From positions 1,416,001-1,480,000 of the forward strand of contig NZ_CAMGZB010000001.1 of assembly GCF_946151075.1 (NCBI RefSeq): a stretch of 64,000 nucleotides of DNA, in the 5' to 3' direction. The position numbers were made by a program, and so were the translations under genes. Below, piece by piece: positions 15,889-24,505 of the stretch. The notes under the pieces were generated by a model, which was not told the origin of the DNA, searched no databases, and was given only the letters and a program-made list of their open reading frames with translations. The stretch comes from Neobacillus sp. Marseille-Q6967. GTDB taxonomy: Bacteria > Bacillota > Bacilli > Bacillales > Cytobacillaceae. Each line of letters begins with the position of its first letter. The first letter of the stretch is position 1.

Positions 15889-16989
15889 TTGATTATCGGT
15901 ACATTTAAAGAACGGAAACCTGGCGAGTCTCGAGTGGTATTAACACCCGTTGAAGTTGCTGAGTTAATAGAAGATGGACATACTGTATTGATTGAGAAAA
16001 ATGCTGGCTTGCAGGCCGGTTTCTCCGACGAAGCTTATGTTCAAGCGGGAGCCGCAATCAGGGGGAGCATGGAAGAGATCTATGACGAAGCTGATCTGAT
16101 TGTAAAAGTAAAAGAAATTTTACCTGAGGAATACGAGCTATTGCGAGAAAACCAAGTTATTTTTGCTTGTCTCCACCCAGCAGCCAATCGGGAAGAAGTC
16201 GATGTGTTATTAGAGAAAAAGGTCATTTCTTTTACAGCCGAGGACACGCATAGGTATGGTTCACCGAATGGAGAAGTTGCCGGGAAACTCGGTGCCTTGA
16301 TGGGTTCGTATCATCTCTTAAGCATTAATGGCGGAATCGGCAAATTGGTAGGCGGTATTGGCGGTGCGCCTGGTATTCGTGCGCTCGTTATCGGTGCAGG
16401 GATAGTAGGGAAAAGCGCGGTCGATGTTTTGTCATCTCTTGGTGCTCAAGTGACATTAATGGACATTAATATTGGAGCTTTACGGGAAGCGCAATATTTG
16501 TTCCCTAAAAATGTGTCGACGGCATTTTCAAACTCGAAAAATATCGCAAAGATGCTGCCTGAAACGGATATGGTACTTAATTGTGTAAAATGGCCGAAGC
16601 ACCGTAAAGATCATCTCATTACGAGAGAGATGCTAAAACTGATGCAAAAGGGGTCTGTCATTGTAGACATTAGTGCAGATGTGGGCGGTGCAATTGAAAC
16701 CTATCGCCCGACAACTCATTACAATCCAACCTATGTAGAAGAAGGCGTCATTCATTTTGGTGTTGATAACATTCCTGGTGCGGCACCGCATACTGCTTCC
16801 GTTGCCTATGCAGCGTCTGTCTTACAACATATTAGGAACATCGCCTCTCTCGGAGCGGAAGAAGCAGCCCGCCGCGACCCTTATTTGAGAAGAAGCTTAA
16901 CTACTTACAAAGGGATCCTCACTCATGAAGAAACAAGTGAAATTCAAAACAGAGAACGAGCTTTGCCTGAAAATGTATTGGGGCTTTGA
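15889..16989 (+). CDS. Alanine dehydrogenase / PNT family enzyme
   Basis: A 366-residue NAD(P)-dependent dehydrogenase. The N-terminal domain has the substrate-binding patterns MIIGTFKERKPGESRVVLTP, IVKVKE (substrate Lys) and LHPAAN (catalytic His). The Rossmann domain has VIGAGIVGKSAV and the acidic LMDIN. The loop that reads D-Q-G-G-C in classical alanine dehydrogenases is ADVGGAIET, keeping the Asp. It is clearly of this family but divergent, so another amino acid, for example a basic one, is possible. TTG start with AAGGAGG 9 nt upstream. It is the first gene behind the sigma-54 promoter, followed by a transporter, which suggests inducible amino-acid uptake and oxidation. Confidence 0.85.
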   Translation: MIIGTFKERKPGESRVVLTPVEVAELIEDGHTVLIEKNAGLQAGFSDEAYVQAGAAIRGSMEEIYDEADLIVKVKEILPEEYELLRENQVIFACLHPAANREEVDVLLEKKVISFTAEDTHRYGSPNGEVAGKLGALMGSYHLLSINGGIGKLVGGIGGAPGIRALVIGAGIVGKSAVDVLSSLGAQVTLMDINIGALREAQYLFPKNVSTAFSNSKNIAKMLPETDMVLNCVKWPKHRKDHLITREMLKLMQKGSVIVDISADVGGAIETYRPTTHYNPTYVEEGVIHFGVDNIPGAAPHTASVAYAASVLQHIRNIASLGAEEAARRDPYLRRSLTTYKGILTHEETSEIQNRERALPENVLGL

Positions 16990-17073
16990 TGAACTTCTTG
17001 CGAATTTAAAAAGAGATTGATTATACAAGAAGTCACCATTTTAGAGAAAAATTCGTAAAGGGGGAATTAACAA

Positions 17074-18483
17074 ATGGAAGAGGTTGCAAACTTAGGAATT
17101 ATATCCTTGGCACCGGCTGCGATCGCCATTATTTTAGCATTTGTAACAAGAAATACCGTTTTTTCATTGGCTGTTGCTTGTTTTGTCGGGATCCTGTTAT
17201 CTGGGGAAGGATTAATGGGATTTCCCAATCTTCTTAAAGAATCACTTGGTACAACAAGCTTTTCTTGGATTTTCTTACTTGAATTATTTATAGGCGTCTT
17301 AATCGCCTTTTTTCAACGATCAGGGGCAATTCAAAATTTTACTAGAGTCATGGACAAGAGGAATTTTAGTCGAGTTAAAGTACAGGTTGTCTCTTGGTTT
17401 ATGGGGATGTTTGTTTTTTTCAGCGATTATTTTAGTCCGTTGTTTGTAGGTTCAACGATGAGAGGTCTGTCAGATAAGAACAAAATTTCAAGAGAAAAAT
17501 TAGCTTACATCGCCGATTCTACATCCGCACCTGTCAGTGTATTAGTACCCATTACCGGCTGGGCTGTATTTATTTCTGGATTATTAATTGGGATAGGGCC
17601 TGTAACAGATGAAACGCAAGCCATGAAAGTATTTATCCAATCTATTCCCTTTAATCTTTACGCCATTCTTTCCGTTATCTTTGTTGGGTTATTAGCTTTA
17701 CGCATTGTACCTGAATTTGGTCCGATGAAAAAAGCAGAAAAAAGAGCGCTCGAAGAAGGAAAAGTGCTTCGTGACGGTGCAGATCCTCTAATGGGTGAGG
17801 AACTGACAGAGACACCACCTTATGAGGGTGTCAAAACAAATGTTTTTCTCAATTTTATTTTGCCAGTACTCATTGTCATTACCATTGCAGTTGGAACCTT
17901 TATCACCTTAAAATCAGCAAAAACGATGGAAGCTTTTCTAGCAGCATCCGTTATCCTTGGAATAATTATGCGCATTCAAGGTATCCCATTCAATGATATT
18001 ATGAAAACGGCAATAGCAGGTATGAAAGGTGTTATGCCGGCTATCATTATTCTAGCTTTTGCCTATGCATTAAACGAATTGAGTAAAGATATGGGCACCG
18101 CAGATTACATCATTTCTGTAACAGAAGGCTGGTTAACGCCGAGTTTATTGCCATTCTTTATCTTTATTATTGCAGCTATTATTTCCTTTTCAACAGGTTC
18201 ATCATGGGGAACATTCTCTATTATGATGCCGCTTGCTGCGCCGCTGGCCTTTAGTTTTTCTGATGGAAGTGTAACGACACTAGTACTCGCTTCAGTAGCA
18301 GCCGTCGCAGGTGGAGGCGTATTCGGGGATCATTGCTCACCTTTATCTGATACAACCGTACTTGCATCAACGGGAGCAGCTTCTGACCATATCGATCATG
18401 TAAAAACACAGATACCTTATGCACTAACCGTTGCTGGAATCTCTGCTTTATTTTATTTGGCTATTGGCTTGTTGTTTATTTAA
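17074..18483 (+). CDS. NhaC-family antiporter/transporter
   Basis: A 469-residue membrane protein with about 11-12 hydrophobic segments. The family motifs STSAPVSVLVPITGWAVF, FSTGSSWGTFSIMMPLA and GGGVFGDHCSPLSDTTVLAS are intact. NhaC-family members exchange Na+/H+ or carry organic and amino acids (for example the malate/lactate antiporter MleN). Because it shares the sigma-54-controlled operon with an amino-acid dehydrogenase, an amino-acid substrate is likelier here than pure Na+/H+ exchange (inference). AAAGGGGG precedes the ATG. The cytosolic loop around residues 215-250 is rich in charged residues. Confidence 0.88.
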   Translation: MEEVANLGIISLAPAAIAIILAFVTRNTVFSLAVACFVGILLSGEGLMGFPNLLKESLGTTSFSWIFLLELFIGVLIAFFQRSGAIQNFTRVMDKRNFSRVKVQVVSWFMGMFVFFSDYFSPLFVGSTMRGLSDKNKISREKLAYIADSTSAPVSVLVPITGWAVFISGLLIGIGPVTDETQAMKVFIQSIPFNLYAILSVIFVGLLALRIVPEFGPMKKAEKRALEEGKVLRDGADPLMGEELTETPPYEGVKTNVFLNFILPVLIVITIAVGTFITLKSAKTMEAFLAASVILGIIMRIQGIPFNDIMKTAIAGMKGVMPAIIILAFAYALNELSKDMGTADYIISVTEGWLTPSLLPFFIFIIAAIISFSTGSSWGTFSIMMPLAAPLAFSFSDGSVTTLVLASVAAVAGGGVFGDHCSPLSDTTVLASTGAASDHIDHVKTQIPYALTVAGISALFYLAIGLLFI

Positions 18484-18663
18484 TTTAGGGGGTAACGGCT
18501 GGGGACTCCATTGGAGGATGGCCAACGATTAAATAATCTCCCCCCATCAGTTTGATAAAAACTTCACAAATTGTTCAAAGTTTTGGGTTTGGAATCGGTC
18601 CATTTGGTGTATAATCGTATATAGAATATTCAGACTAATACGATAAAGGGAGCAAGATAAAAA

Positions 18664-18795
18664 GTGCGTAAAGAAATGAAATCCATGAAGAGTCTTATTG
18701 AAGAAAATAAAAAGGATCTTTTAAACGACAAAAAGGCTCTGGAAAAGATAGAACAACGGATTGAAGAGCGGCATGAAATAAAAAGGCTGGCCTAA
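18664..18795 (+). CDS. FbpB-family small basic protein, 43 aa
   Basis: GTG start behind GGGAGCAAG. The product (MRKEMKSMKSLIEENKKDLL, then NDKKALEKIEQRIEERHEIK) has the conserved LIEENKKxLLxDKxALEKIExRxEER pattern of FbpB-type proteins, which in B. subtilis are Fur-controlled and help a small RNA spare iron. No clear Fur box is seen upstream, so iron control is not shown here. A TATAAT lies near 18610. It is monocistronic and ends before a good terminator. Confidence 0.8.
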   Translation: MRKEMKSMKSLIEENKKDLLNDKKALEKIEQRIEERHEIKRLA

Positions 18796-18839
18796 TCTTA
18801 ACGGATTCGGTTATGAGGTACAAATAGGAGACTATTTGG

Positions 18840-18876
18840 AGGGTGAAATCGTATTGATTTCGCCCTTTTACTTTTT
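18840..18876 (+). terminator. Rho-independent terminator
   Basis: AGGGTGAAATC, loop GTATT and GATTTCGCCCTTTTACTTTTT. It follows the FbpB-type gene. Confidence 0.85.
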
Positions 18877-19096
18877 CAGCAGGAAATCTCATAAGGCGGT
18901 CCAAATGTAGATGAAGCAGTCATCCAATTAAAACATTATGCAAATACAAAAATATATACAATTGTAGAAAATCCCTAATATATCTAATATAAAGGAATTT
19001 ACATATACTCATAATCAATCGATATGAATTAAATGTAGGAGTTAATACATAATAACGGAATAAAATAAAAAGTTTCTAAAGGTGTGTAAGGAGCAT

Positions 19097-19672
19097 ATGA
19101 AAGTAGTAATGAATGATAAGCAGCATGAATTACTTGAAAAAATGCGTGATACGGCTGAATATCTTTCAAAATTACATATCGATTACTGGAAAGAATTTTC
19201 GAGCTTTGATGATGGGAAGTTTTGGATTGTTGTTTTAATGTTAGTGATTCCTTTGGTGGTTTTATTCATTAAAATCGATAGAAGTAAGATGTTGCTATTA
19301 GGATTTTACGGACTAAACTATCATATATGGTTTGCCTATACCAATTCTGCGGGAATAAGGATGGGCCTATGGGATTATCCGTATGAAATATTACCAGTAC
19401 TACCGAGCTTTGCATTAGACGCTTCATTAGTTCCGGTGAGTTTTATGCTTCTCTATCAGTGGACCTTGAATCACAATAAAAACTTTTATTTATATTCCAC
19501 CATTTTATCAGCTGTATTTGCTTTTATAGTGAAACCTATATTAGTCATGCATCATTTATTTAGGATGTTTAAAGATATAAATTATCTACATTTGTTTGTA
19601 TTTTATATCCTTTTCTTTGTCATCTCTAAACTGATTACAAATTTATTTCTTAAACTTCAACAAAATAAGTAA
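19097..19672 (+). CDS. Multi-pass membrane protein, possibly CBO0543 family
   Basis: A 191-residue protein. The first ~40 residues are soluble and helical (MNDKQHELLEKMRDTAEYLS). Five or so hydrophobic segments follow, with a WDYPYEILP motif between the second and third that I associate with the CBO0543 family of uncharacterised Bacillota membrane proteins. TAAGGAG is only 3 nt from this ATG; a GTG at 19082 is the alternative. It stands alone between two terminators. No function can be assigned. Confidence 0.65.
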   Translation: MKVVMNDKQHELLEKMRDTAEYLSKLHIDYWKEFSSFDDGKFWIVVLMLVIPLVVLFIKIDRSKMLLLGFYGLNYHIWFAYTNSAGIRMGLWDYPYEILPVLPSFALDASLVPVSFMLLYQWTLNHNKNFYLYSTILSAVFAFIVKPILVMHHLFRMFKDINYLHLFVFYILFFVISKLITNLFLKLQQNK

Positions 19673-19700
19673 CTGAGTGTAAAAGAATAAATGAATCAGG

Positions 19701-19731
19701 GTGATTACTGAAAGGGTAATCACTTTTTTTA
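19701..19731 (+). terminator. Rho-independent terminator
   Basis: GTGATTAC, short loop, GGTAATCAC and a T7 run. It lies between the membrane-protein gene and the convergent comK. Confidence 0.88.
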
Positions 19732-19843
19732 GTAAAGGGATGTTTATAGTACTCGAGTCTTGAATGCATTATTAAAATAAAAAACGCTACTAATGAATAG
19801 CAGCGGATAGTTTGTAACGATTCGATATTTATATCTTAGAGTA

Positions 19844-20383
19844 CTATGCCGAGGTTTTGTTCTTAGATTTCCTTTTGCTTTTCTTCTTTGGCGGTTCAAT
19901 GATGATGTAGGAAACCGGGTTATTGGCATTTTCAGTAGTTATCCTGCTCAATTGTTCGGCTGATTTCCATTTATTATTGAAAGAGAATAGTTTGGAATCG
20001 ATGGTTAGTATCAGTCGATTGCGAAACTCTACATGTGTTTTTCGCTTAATACTATGAGTTCTTAAGATATGGCAGGGATTAAACCAAATGGTATCTTCAT
20101 GCTTATGTGATTTGTCAGGAAAGACGCAAATATTATGTATGTGATTGAGCATGACTGGGCACATCATGTTGTTTCCGATGATAATTTTGGAAGAGTCCAA
20201 GGCGCCCTTTAGATTAAATCCGATACTTCTAAGGCTGTCTTCTAATATTTCCAAAGGGGACCGGTCTACGATGAATACTCGATGAAATTCCCTAACCAGA
20301 GTGCATACCTTTGCATTTCGATCGCGTACGCCAAACATGTACATAAAATGCTGATTAATTATGTAGTGCCTTTCAATAGCCAA
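19844..20383 (-). CDS. comK: Competence transcription factor ComK
   Basis: A 179-residue ComK homologue, the master activator of DNA-uptake genes in Bacillus. Conserved ComK segments are visible in order: FIVDRSPLEILEDSLRSIGF, a SKIIIGNNMMCPVMLN region, ICVFPDKS and the IWFNPCHIL core. The first codons of the open frame overlap the ribosome site; the TTG at 20383, 8 nt after AGGAG, is the best start. The last ~15 residues are a Lys-rich tail (PPKKKSKRKSKNKTSA) that B. subtilis ComK lacks. Monocistronic. Some Bacillus carry several comK genes, so this may not be the only one. Confidence 0.85.
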   Translation of the reverse strand: MAIERHYIINQHFMYMFGVRDRNAKVCTLVREFHRVFIVDRSPLEILEDSLRSIGFNLKGALDSSKIIIGNNMMCPVMLNHIHNICVFPDKSHKHEDTIWFNPCHILRTHSIKRKTHVEFRNRLILTIDSKLFSFNNKWKSAEQLSRITTENANNPVSYIIIEPPKKKSKRKSKNKTSA

Positions 20384-20880
20384 ACACACCACTCCTGTCT
20401 TTTTATAAAATATTTTGTTAAAAAATCAATTTTGTTTGAGCACACAATGACTCTAATTCCCTCCCATCCAACCATAAAGTATAAGAAGGGAAGGAGTGTT
20501 AAAGGGTTATTCTTAGCTGCGAATGACAAGGTGACAGGGTATAGGATCTAAAAGTATGAGGTAGAATCTAGTTGATTAAATTGAGGTTAATATATTCTTA
20601 GAAGAAAGTATTGATTCTGGAAGAGGTTTGTTTCTTTTTTAAACTGTTATTAATAATATATCATATCTTAAAATAATAATTGAATTGCTTACACATACCA
20701 ATAATGACGATTATGTGAAACTTATCAATTATTATCTGATCATGTAATTACCAACAGTAACCCCGGTAGAAATGTTTAAAAGCTAAAGTAAAAATTAAAC
20801 AACATTAATTGGGTTGTATGTACTATAAACTTCAGATTGCATATAATCAGAGGGGGATAATAGAAGATTGCGGTACATAA
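20384..20880. other. 497-bp region upstream of comK, no supported gene
   Basis: This AT-rich stretch holds the comK promoter region on the minus strand. Short frames on the plus strand lack ribosome binding sites. No array or repeat of the classes found elsewhere in the window is present. Confidence 0.5.
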
Positions 20881-20922
20881 AAAGGACCAACCGGTATAGT
20901 TAAGGTTGGTCCTTAAATTTAT
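20881..20922 (+). terminator. Terminator-like hairpin, twin of 32073
   Basis: AAGGACCAACC, loop, GGTTGGTCCTT followed by AAATTTATTGAGAT. The same stem and the same flank occur at 32073-32118, where the hairpin separates convergent genes. Confidence 0.65.
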
Positions 20923-20957
20923 TGAGATAACTACGTTTTAATAGCCCCGATACCATT

Positions 20958-21113
20958 ATGAGAAATACGGAAATTGTTCCCGATGATGACACGGGCGTGA
21001 TAAGAAAAATGGGTGAGGAAGTACTAGTCGTAACGACCTGTTATCCTTTTCGTTTTATTGGAAATGAACCCGAGAGATATATATTCTATGCATACCCAAT
21101 AGAAGGAAGATAA
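20958..21113 (+). pseudogene. Stump of a class D sortase
   Basis: The 51-codon frame carries only the C-terminal end of a sortase: VLVVTTCYPFRFIGNEPERY with the catalytic Cys and the Arg in the ERY motif, then a terminal strand. The catalytic His half and the membrane anchor are missing. The intact class D sortase at 37495 shows the same end (STCYPFDFIGAAPERY). No ribosome site precedes the ATG. It is best read as a relic of a second sortase gene. Confidence 0.7.
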
Positions 21114-21520
21114 ATGGATTTTGATAAAATGACTACATCTTGGTATGAGGAAAGTTCAAATTGGTATTAAATTTGTCGTTAAAGAATAGGTAACAGGTAG
21201 CGATGCTTTGAGAGGCATCGCTTTTTCTATTCGGGACAAAATGTAAGGTATCTTTATCCCCTATGCTTATTTTATCTATCGATAAAAGAGGGCTATAATT
21301 AGCTTCTTTACATCCTTCATCCATTTTAAATCTTCTCCTTTTCCACTGTAGCTCAACACTTTGTTAAGCGTATGAAAAAACGCCTATTCGCTTTAATCAT
21401 GTCCCTTGCAACAAAAAAATATATCCATCGACCTATCTTTTCGCAAGGTTTAGAAACCGTGGAATAATTTGTTAATCCTACTAATACTTATTTCTTAGTA
21501 TCAATAATTTGGAGGTACTT
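21114..21520. other. Intergenic region before the exopolysaccharide operon
   Basis: Besides the terminator at 21199 it contains only an 18-codon frame directly after the sortase stump and AT-rich sequence expected to hold the operon promoter. I see no riboswitch or clear operator. Confidence 0.5.
21199..21231 (+). terminator. Rho-independent terminator
   Basis: AGCGATGC, loop TTTGAGAG, GCATCGCT and TTTTTCT. It ends the sortase-stump region before the exopolysaccharide operon. Confidence 0.8.
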
Positions 21521-22165
21521 ATGGATGAGAAAATAAATTTAAGAGAATTATTTCAAATACTTCGTCGAAGATTTGTACTTATCATCGTCACAACTTTCCT
21601 TATTTTTTCTACAACCGCCTGTGCAGTATTTTTTTTCCTAGGACCATATTACGAATACCCTAAACAAATCTTAGTCGGACAACTTGAAGGGGATAATTCT
21701 AATACGAATGTCCAGCTCATAAGTTCCTTTATTGATATTGTTAAAAATCCCACTGTACTAGAGAAAGTAAAAAAGGACCTTCAATTAAAAGATTCTATTA
21801 ATGATCTAGCAGCACAAATTTCTATCGAAAATAGACAAAATTCTCAAATCGTGACCATTGTAGTAAAAGATAAAGATCCTAAACTAGTAAAACAAAAGGC
21901 AAACAAACTGGCCCAAAATTCTATTGCTGAGATGGAGAAATTTATTGGGGATAAGAATATTCAAATGTTAGATAAAGGGGATATCGGGGAACCCAGACTA
22001 AATCTTACAACTCCAATTGTTAGCTTATTAATGTCTATCATTATTGGATTATTTTTAGGGATCGGTTTAGCCATTTTTAGAGAGCAGTTTGATGACTCGA
22101 TTAAGAAACAGAACGATATTGAGGATCTACTTGGAATGCCTATTTTAGGAAGTATTAAATTGTGA
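21521..22165 (+). CDS. Wzz/YveK-like chain-length and kinase-modulator protein
   Basis: A 214-residue inner-membrane protein of the Wzz (capsule chain-length) family. The N-terminal cytosolic part (INLRELFQILRRRF) leads into a membrane segment (~20-42). An extracellular region follows, and then a Pro-rich second membrane segment (TPIVSLLMSIIIGLFLGIGL) and a short tail with LGMPILGSI. In Bacillota such proteins pair with a separate BY-kinase to control polymer length, and the next gene encodes one, though degenerate. GGAGG lies before the ATG at 21521. First gene of the operon. Confidence 0.88.
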   Translation: MDEKINLRELFQILRRRFVLIIVTTFLIFSTTACAVFFFLGPYYEYPKQILVGQLEGDNSNTNVQLISSFIDIVKNPTVLEKVKKDLQLKDSINDLAAQISIENRQNSQIVTIVVKDKDPKLVKQKANKLAQNSIAEMEKFIGDKNIQMLDKGDIGEPRLNLTTPIVSLLMSIIIGLFLGIGLAIFREQFDDSIKKQNDIEDLLGMPILGSIKL

Positions 22166-22213
22166 CAAAGCGGTATTTTCCAAAAAGAATAAAAAGCTAG
22201 GGAGGAAGAGGAT

Positions 22214-22843
22214 TTGTTTACTAGATTCTCCAAAAAAAGGTACAGCAATGGTGCTCTTGGAAAGCTTGATGATGAAGTATATAAAATAGTTAGAAATAAT
22301 ATATTAGTCTTTATGAATGAAGGAGGGAAATCTTTTATGGTTACCTCTCCAAGTCATATTCATCAAAAATCGCTGATTACTGCAAAAATAGCGTTGTCGT
22401 TTGCAGAACTCGGAAAAATGACCTTACTTGTTGACCTAAATGTAAATGAACCTTCTTTTCATAGACTGTTCTCTTTGGACAATAAATATGGTCTAACATC
22501 CTTACTGTTAGAGGAAGATTTAGAAGAACATTCACCGATCCACAAGACTGTATATGATGATCTATATGTTCTAGCTGCCGGGTCAGCTGTCCCCTTATCT
22601 AAATCTATTATTTGGGATAGACTGGAGGATTTAATGAGGGAATGGGAGGAATTCTATGATTTTATTATCTTTGAATTGCCTCCATATATAGGAGTTTCTG
22701 ATACACAAATCCTTACAGAAAAAGGAGATGGAGTTCTTCTGGTTATGCAGGAAGGCAAAACAAAGAAGAAGGAGGCATTAGAAACAAAAAAACTATTAGA
22801 ACGGGGAAGAAAGAAATTTATAGGTGCAATTTATTGTTCATAG
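22214..22843 (+). CDS. Degenerate BY-type tyrosine-kinase-like protein
   Basis: A 209-residue protein with the CpsD/YwqD fold pattern. The nucleotide site is eroded: where Walker A should read SPxPGEGKST it reads SPSHIHQKSL; Walker A' is LLVDLNVNEPSFH instead of LLIDADLRxP; and Walker B is FIIFELPP with Glu for Asp. The C-terminal tyrosine cluster used for autophosphorylation is also absent. The frame is intact and the gene keeps its operon place after the Wzz-like gene, so a non-catalytic scaffold is possible. TTG start behind GGAGGAAGAGG. Confidence 0.8.
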   Translation: MFTRFSKKRYSNGALGKLDDEVYKIVRNNILVFMNEGGKSFMVTSPSHIHQKSLITAKIALSFAELGKMTLLVDLNVNEPSFHRLFSLDNKYGLTSLLLEEDLEEHSPIHKTVYDDLYVLAAGSAVPLSKSIIWDRLEDLMREWEEFYDFIIFELPPYIGVSDTQILTEKGDGVLLVMQEGKTKKKEALETKKLLERGRKKFIGAIYCS

Positions 22844-22886
22844 ATTTATTATCCTAGATTTATTTTAGGAAGGGAAGGAAGATCTA

Positions 22887-23525
22887 TTGAACCAAACCGG
22901 CTTAGAGAAAAATATTTCACAAGACATCGTTTTAAGAAGGGTTTCTCCAAGTTTTATTGTGTTAAAGCGGATGGGCGATATCCTCGGTTCCATCATTGGG
23001 ATAATCCTGACATTTCCGATTATGGTATTTATTTGTTTGTTAATTGTAATAGATTCACCGGGTTCCCCAATCTTTATCCAGGAAAGATTAGGACTTCATG
23101 GAAAGAGTTTTAAGATTATGAAGTTAAGATCTATGAGAATGAATGCAGAGGAAAACGGAGTTCAATGGGCGGAAAAAAATGACCAACGTATTACGAAGGT
23201 TGGACACTTCCTACGTAAATCTCGATTCGATGAACTTCCACAGTTATTAAATATATTAAAAGGGGAAATGTCCTTCGTAGGACCAAGGCCCGAAAGACCC
23301 TGCTTTTATAATGAGTTTGAAAAATATATTCCTCATTTTAGATACAGGTTAAAAGTCAAACCAGGTCTAACAGGATGGGCTCAAATAATGGGTGGATATG
23401 ATCTGCTCCCTGAACAAAAGTTAGATTTAGACATTGAATATATAAAGAAATCGTGTCTCTCATTTGATTTATTAATAATCATGAAAACTTTCAAAGTAGT
23501 TTTCACTGGGGAAGGAGCAAGGTGA
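22887..23525 (+). CDS. Priming sugar transferase (undecaprenyl-phosphate)
   Basis: A 212-residue bacterial sugar transferase (WcaJ/EpsL type) that loads the first sugar phosphate onto undecaprenyl phosphate at the membrane. It has one N-terminal membrane segment (~32-56). The catalytic block follows: SPIFIQERLGLHGKSFKIMK, LRKSRFDELPQLLNILKGEM, FVGPRPERP and KPGLTGWAQ. All hallmark residues are present. TTG start with GGAAGGAAG upstream. The short form lacks the extra N-terminal domain of WbaP/WcaJ. Which sugar is used cannot be read from sequence. Confidence 0.92.
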   Translation: MNQTGLEKNISQDIVLRRVSPSFIVLKRMGDILGSIIGIILTFPIMVFICLLIVIDSPGSPIFIQERLGLHGKSFKIMKLRSMRMNAEENGVQWAEKNDQRITKVGHFLRKSRFDELPQLLNILKGEMSFVGPRPERPCFYNEFEKYIPHFRYRLKVKPGLTGWAQIMGGYDLLPEQKLDLDIEYIKKSCLSFDLLIIMKTFKVVFTGEGAR

Positions 23526-23546
23526 TGTCTAAAAGGAGGAATAAGA

Positions 23547-24488
23547 TTGTCTAGAGTATTGGTGACTGGTGGCTGCGGGTTTATAGGTTCTCATATCGTG
23601 GATACGCTATTAAAAAATCAATATCAAGTAGCTGTTTTTGATAATCTCTCTACCGGTTCAATTCAAAATATTAATAAGGATAAGGCTGAATTTTTTTTCG
23701 GTGATATTTTAAGCAAAGACTTAGAGACAGCTGTGGCTTTGTTTAAACCAGAGTATATCATTCACGAGGCTGCACAGACGAGTGTCAACCGGTCGATCAA
23801 CAATATTCATTTTGATGCAGAATTAAATATTATGGGAACCATCAATATCATAAATATATGTATAAAATACTCTATTAAGAAAGTGATTTTTGCCTCTTCA
23901 GCTGCGGTCTATGGTAATTCCAAGCAAATTCCTGTCCCTGTAAATAGTGCCATTTTGCCTAATTCCCCTTATGGACTCTCAAAATACACGGCAGAAGAAT
24001 ATTTAAAGTTAGCGAAGGATTTATATGGAATTGATTATACAATCCTGCGTTATAGCAATGTTTATGGTCCGAGACAAAATGCGTTGGGTGAAGGGGGAGT
24101 TATTTCTATTTTTCTAAATAATTTAATCTCTAACCTGCGACAAAAAATATATGGTGATGGGAATCAAACGCGGGATTTTATTTTTGTAAAAGATGTAAGT
24201 TATGCCAACCTCAAGGCATTAGAGGTGGATGAATGTGGTGTTTTTAATATTTCTACATCAACAAGCACAAGTATTAACCAACTATTTAACATAATCAATG
24301 GCCTATCCAGCCACATTTTCCCTCCAATTTATGAACCAGCCAGGGATGGTGATATTCGAGAGAGCCAGTTGTGCAATAAAGAAAGTATGAAATGTTTGAA
24401 TTGGAAACCGTTATACAGCTTGGAAGAAGGATTGGAACTGACTTACCGGTATTTGTGTGAACAAAATAATAGTTTAAAAGTATTTTAA
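23547..24488 (+). CDS. GalE-like NAD-dependent sugar epimerase
   Basis: A 313-residue extended SDR enzyme: GGCGFIGSH Rossmann motif (8-16), AVFDNLSTG, SSAAVYG and catalytic YGLSK, then RYSNVYGPRQNA. The pattern fits UDP-glucose/UDP-GlcNAc 4-epimerases that supply galactose-type sugars for the polymer. TTG start with AAGGAGG upstream. It lies 21 bp after the priming transferase gene in the same operon. The epimerase at 4711 is a different subtype with the GPMGRPDMA motif, so the two probably make different sugars. Confidence 0.88.
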   Translation: MSRVLVTGGCGFIGSHIVDTLLKNQYQVAVFDNLSTGSIQNINKDKAEFFFGDILSKDLETAVALFKPEYIIHEAAQTSVNRSINNIHFDAELNIMGTINIINICIKYSIKKVIFASSAAVYGNSKQIPVPVNSAILPNSPYGLSKYTAEEYLKLAKDLYGIDYTILRYSNVYGPRQNALGEGGVISIFLNNLISNLRQKIYGDGNQTRDFIFVKDVSYANLKALEVDECGVFNISTSTSTSINQLFNIINGLSSHIFPPIYEPARDGDIRESQLCNKESMKCLNWKPLYSLEEGLELTYRYLCEQNNSLKVF

Positions 24489-24505
24489 AATAGATAACTC
24501 ATAGA

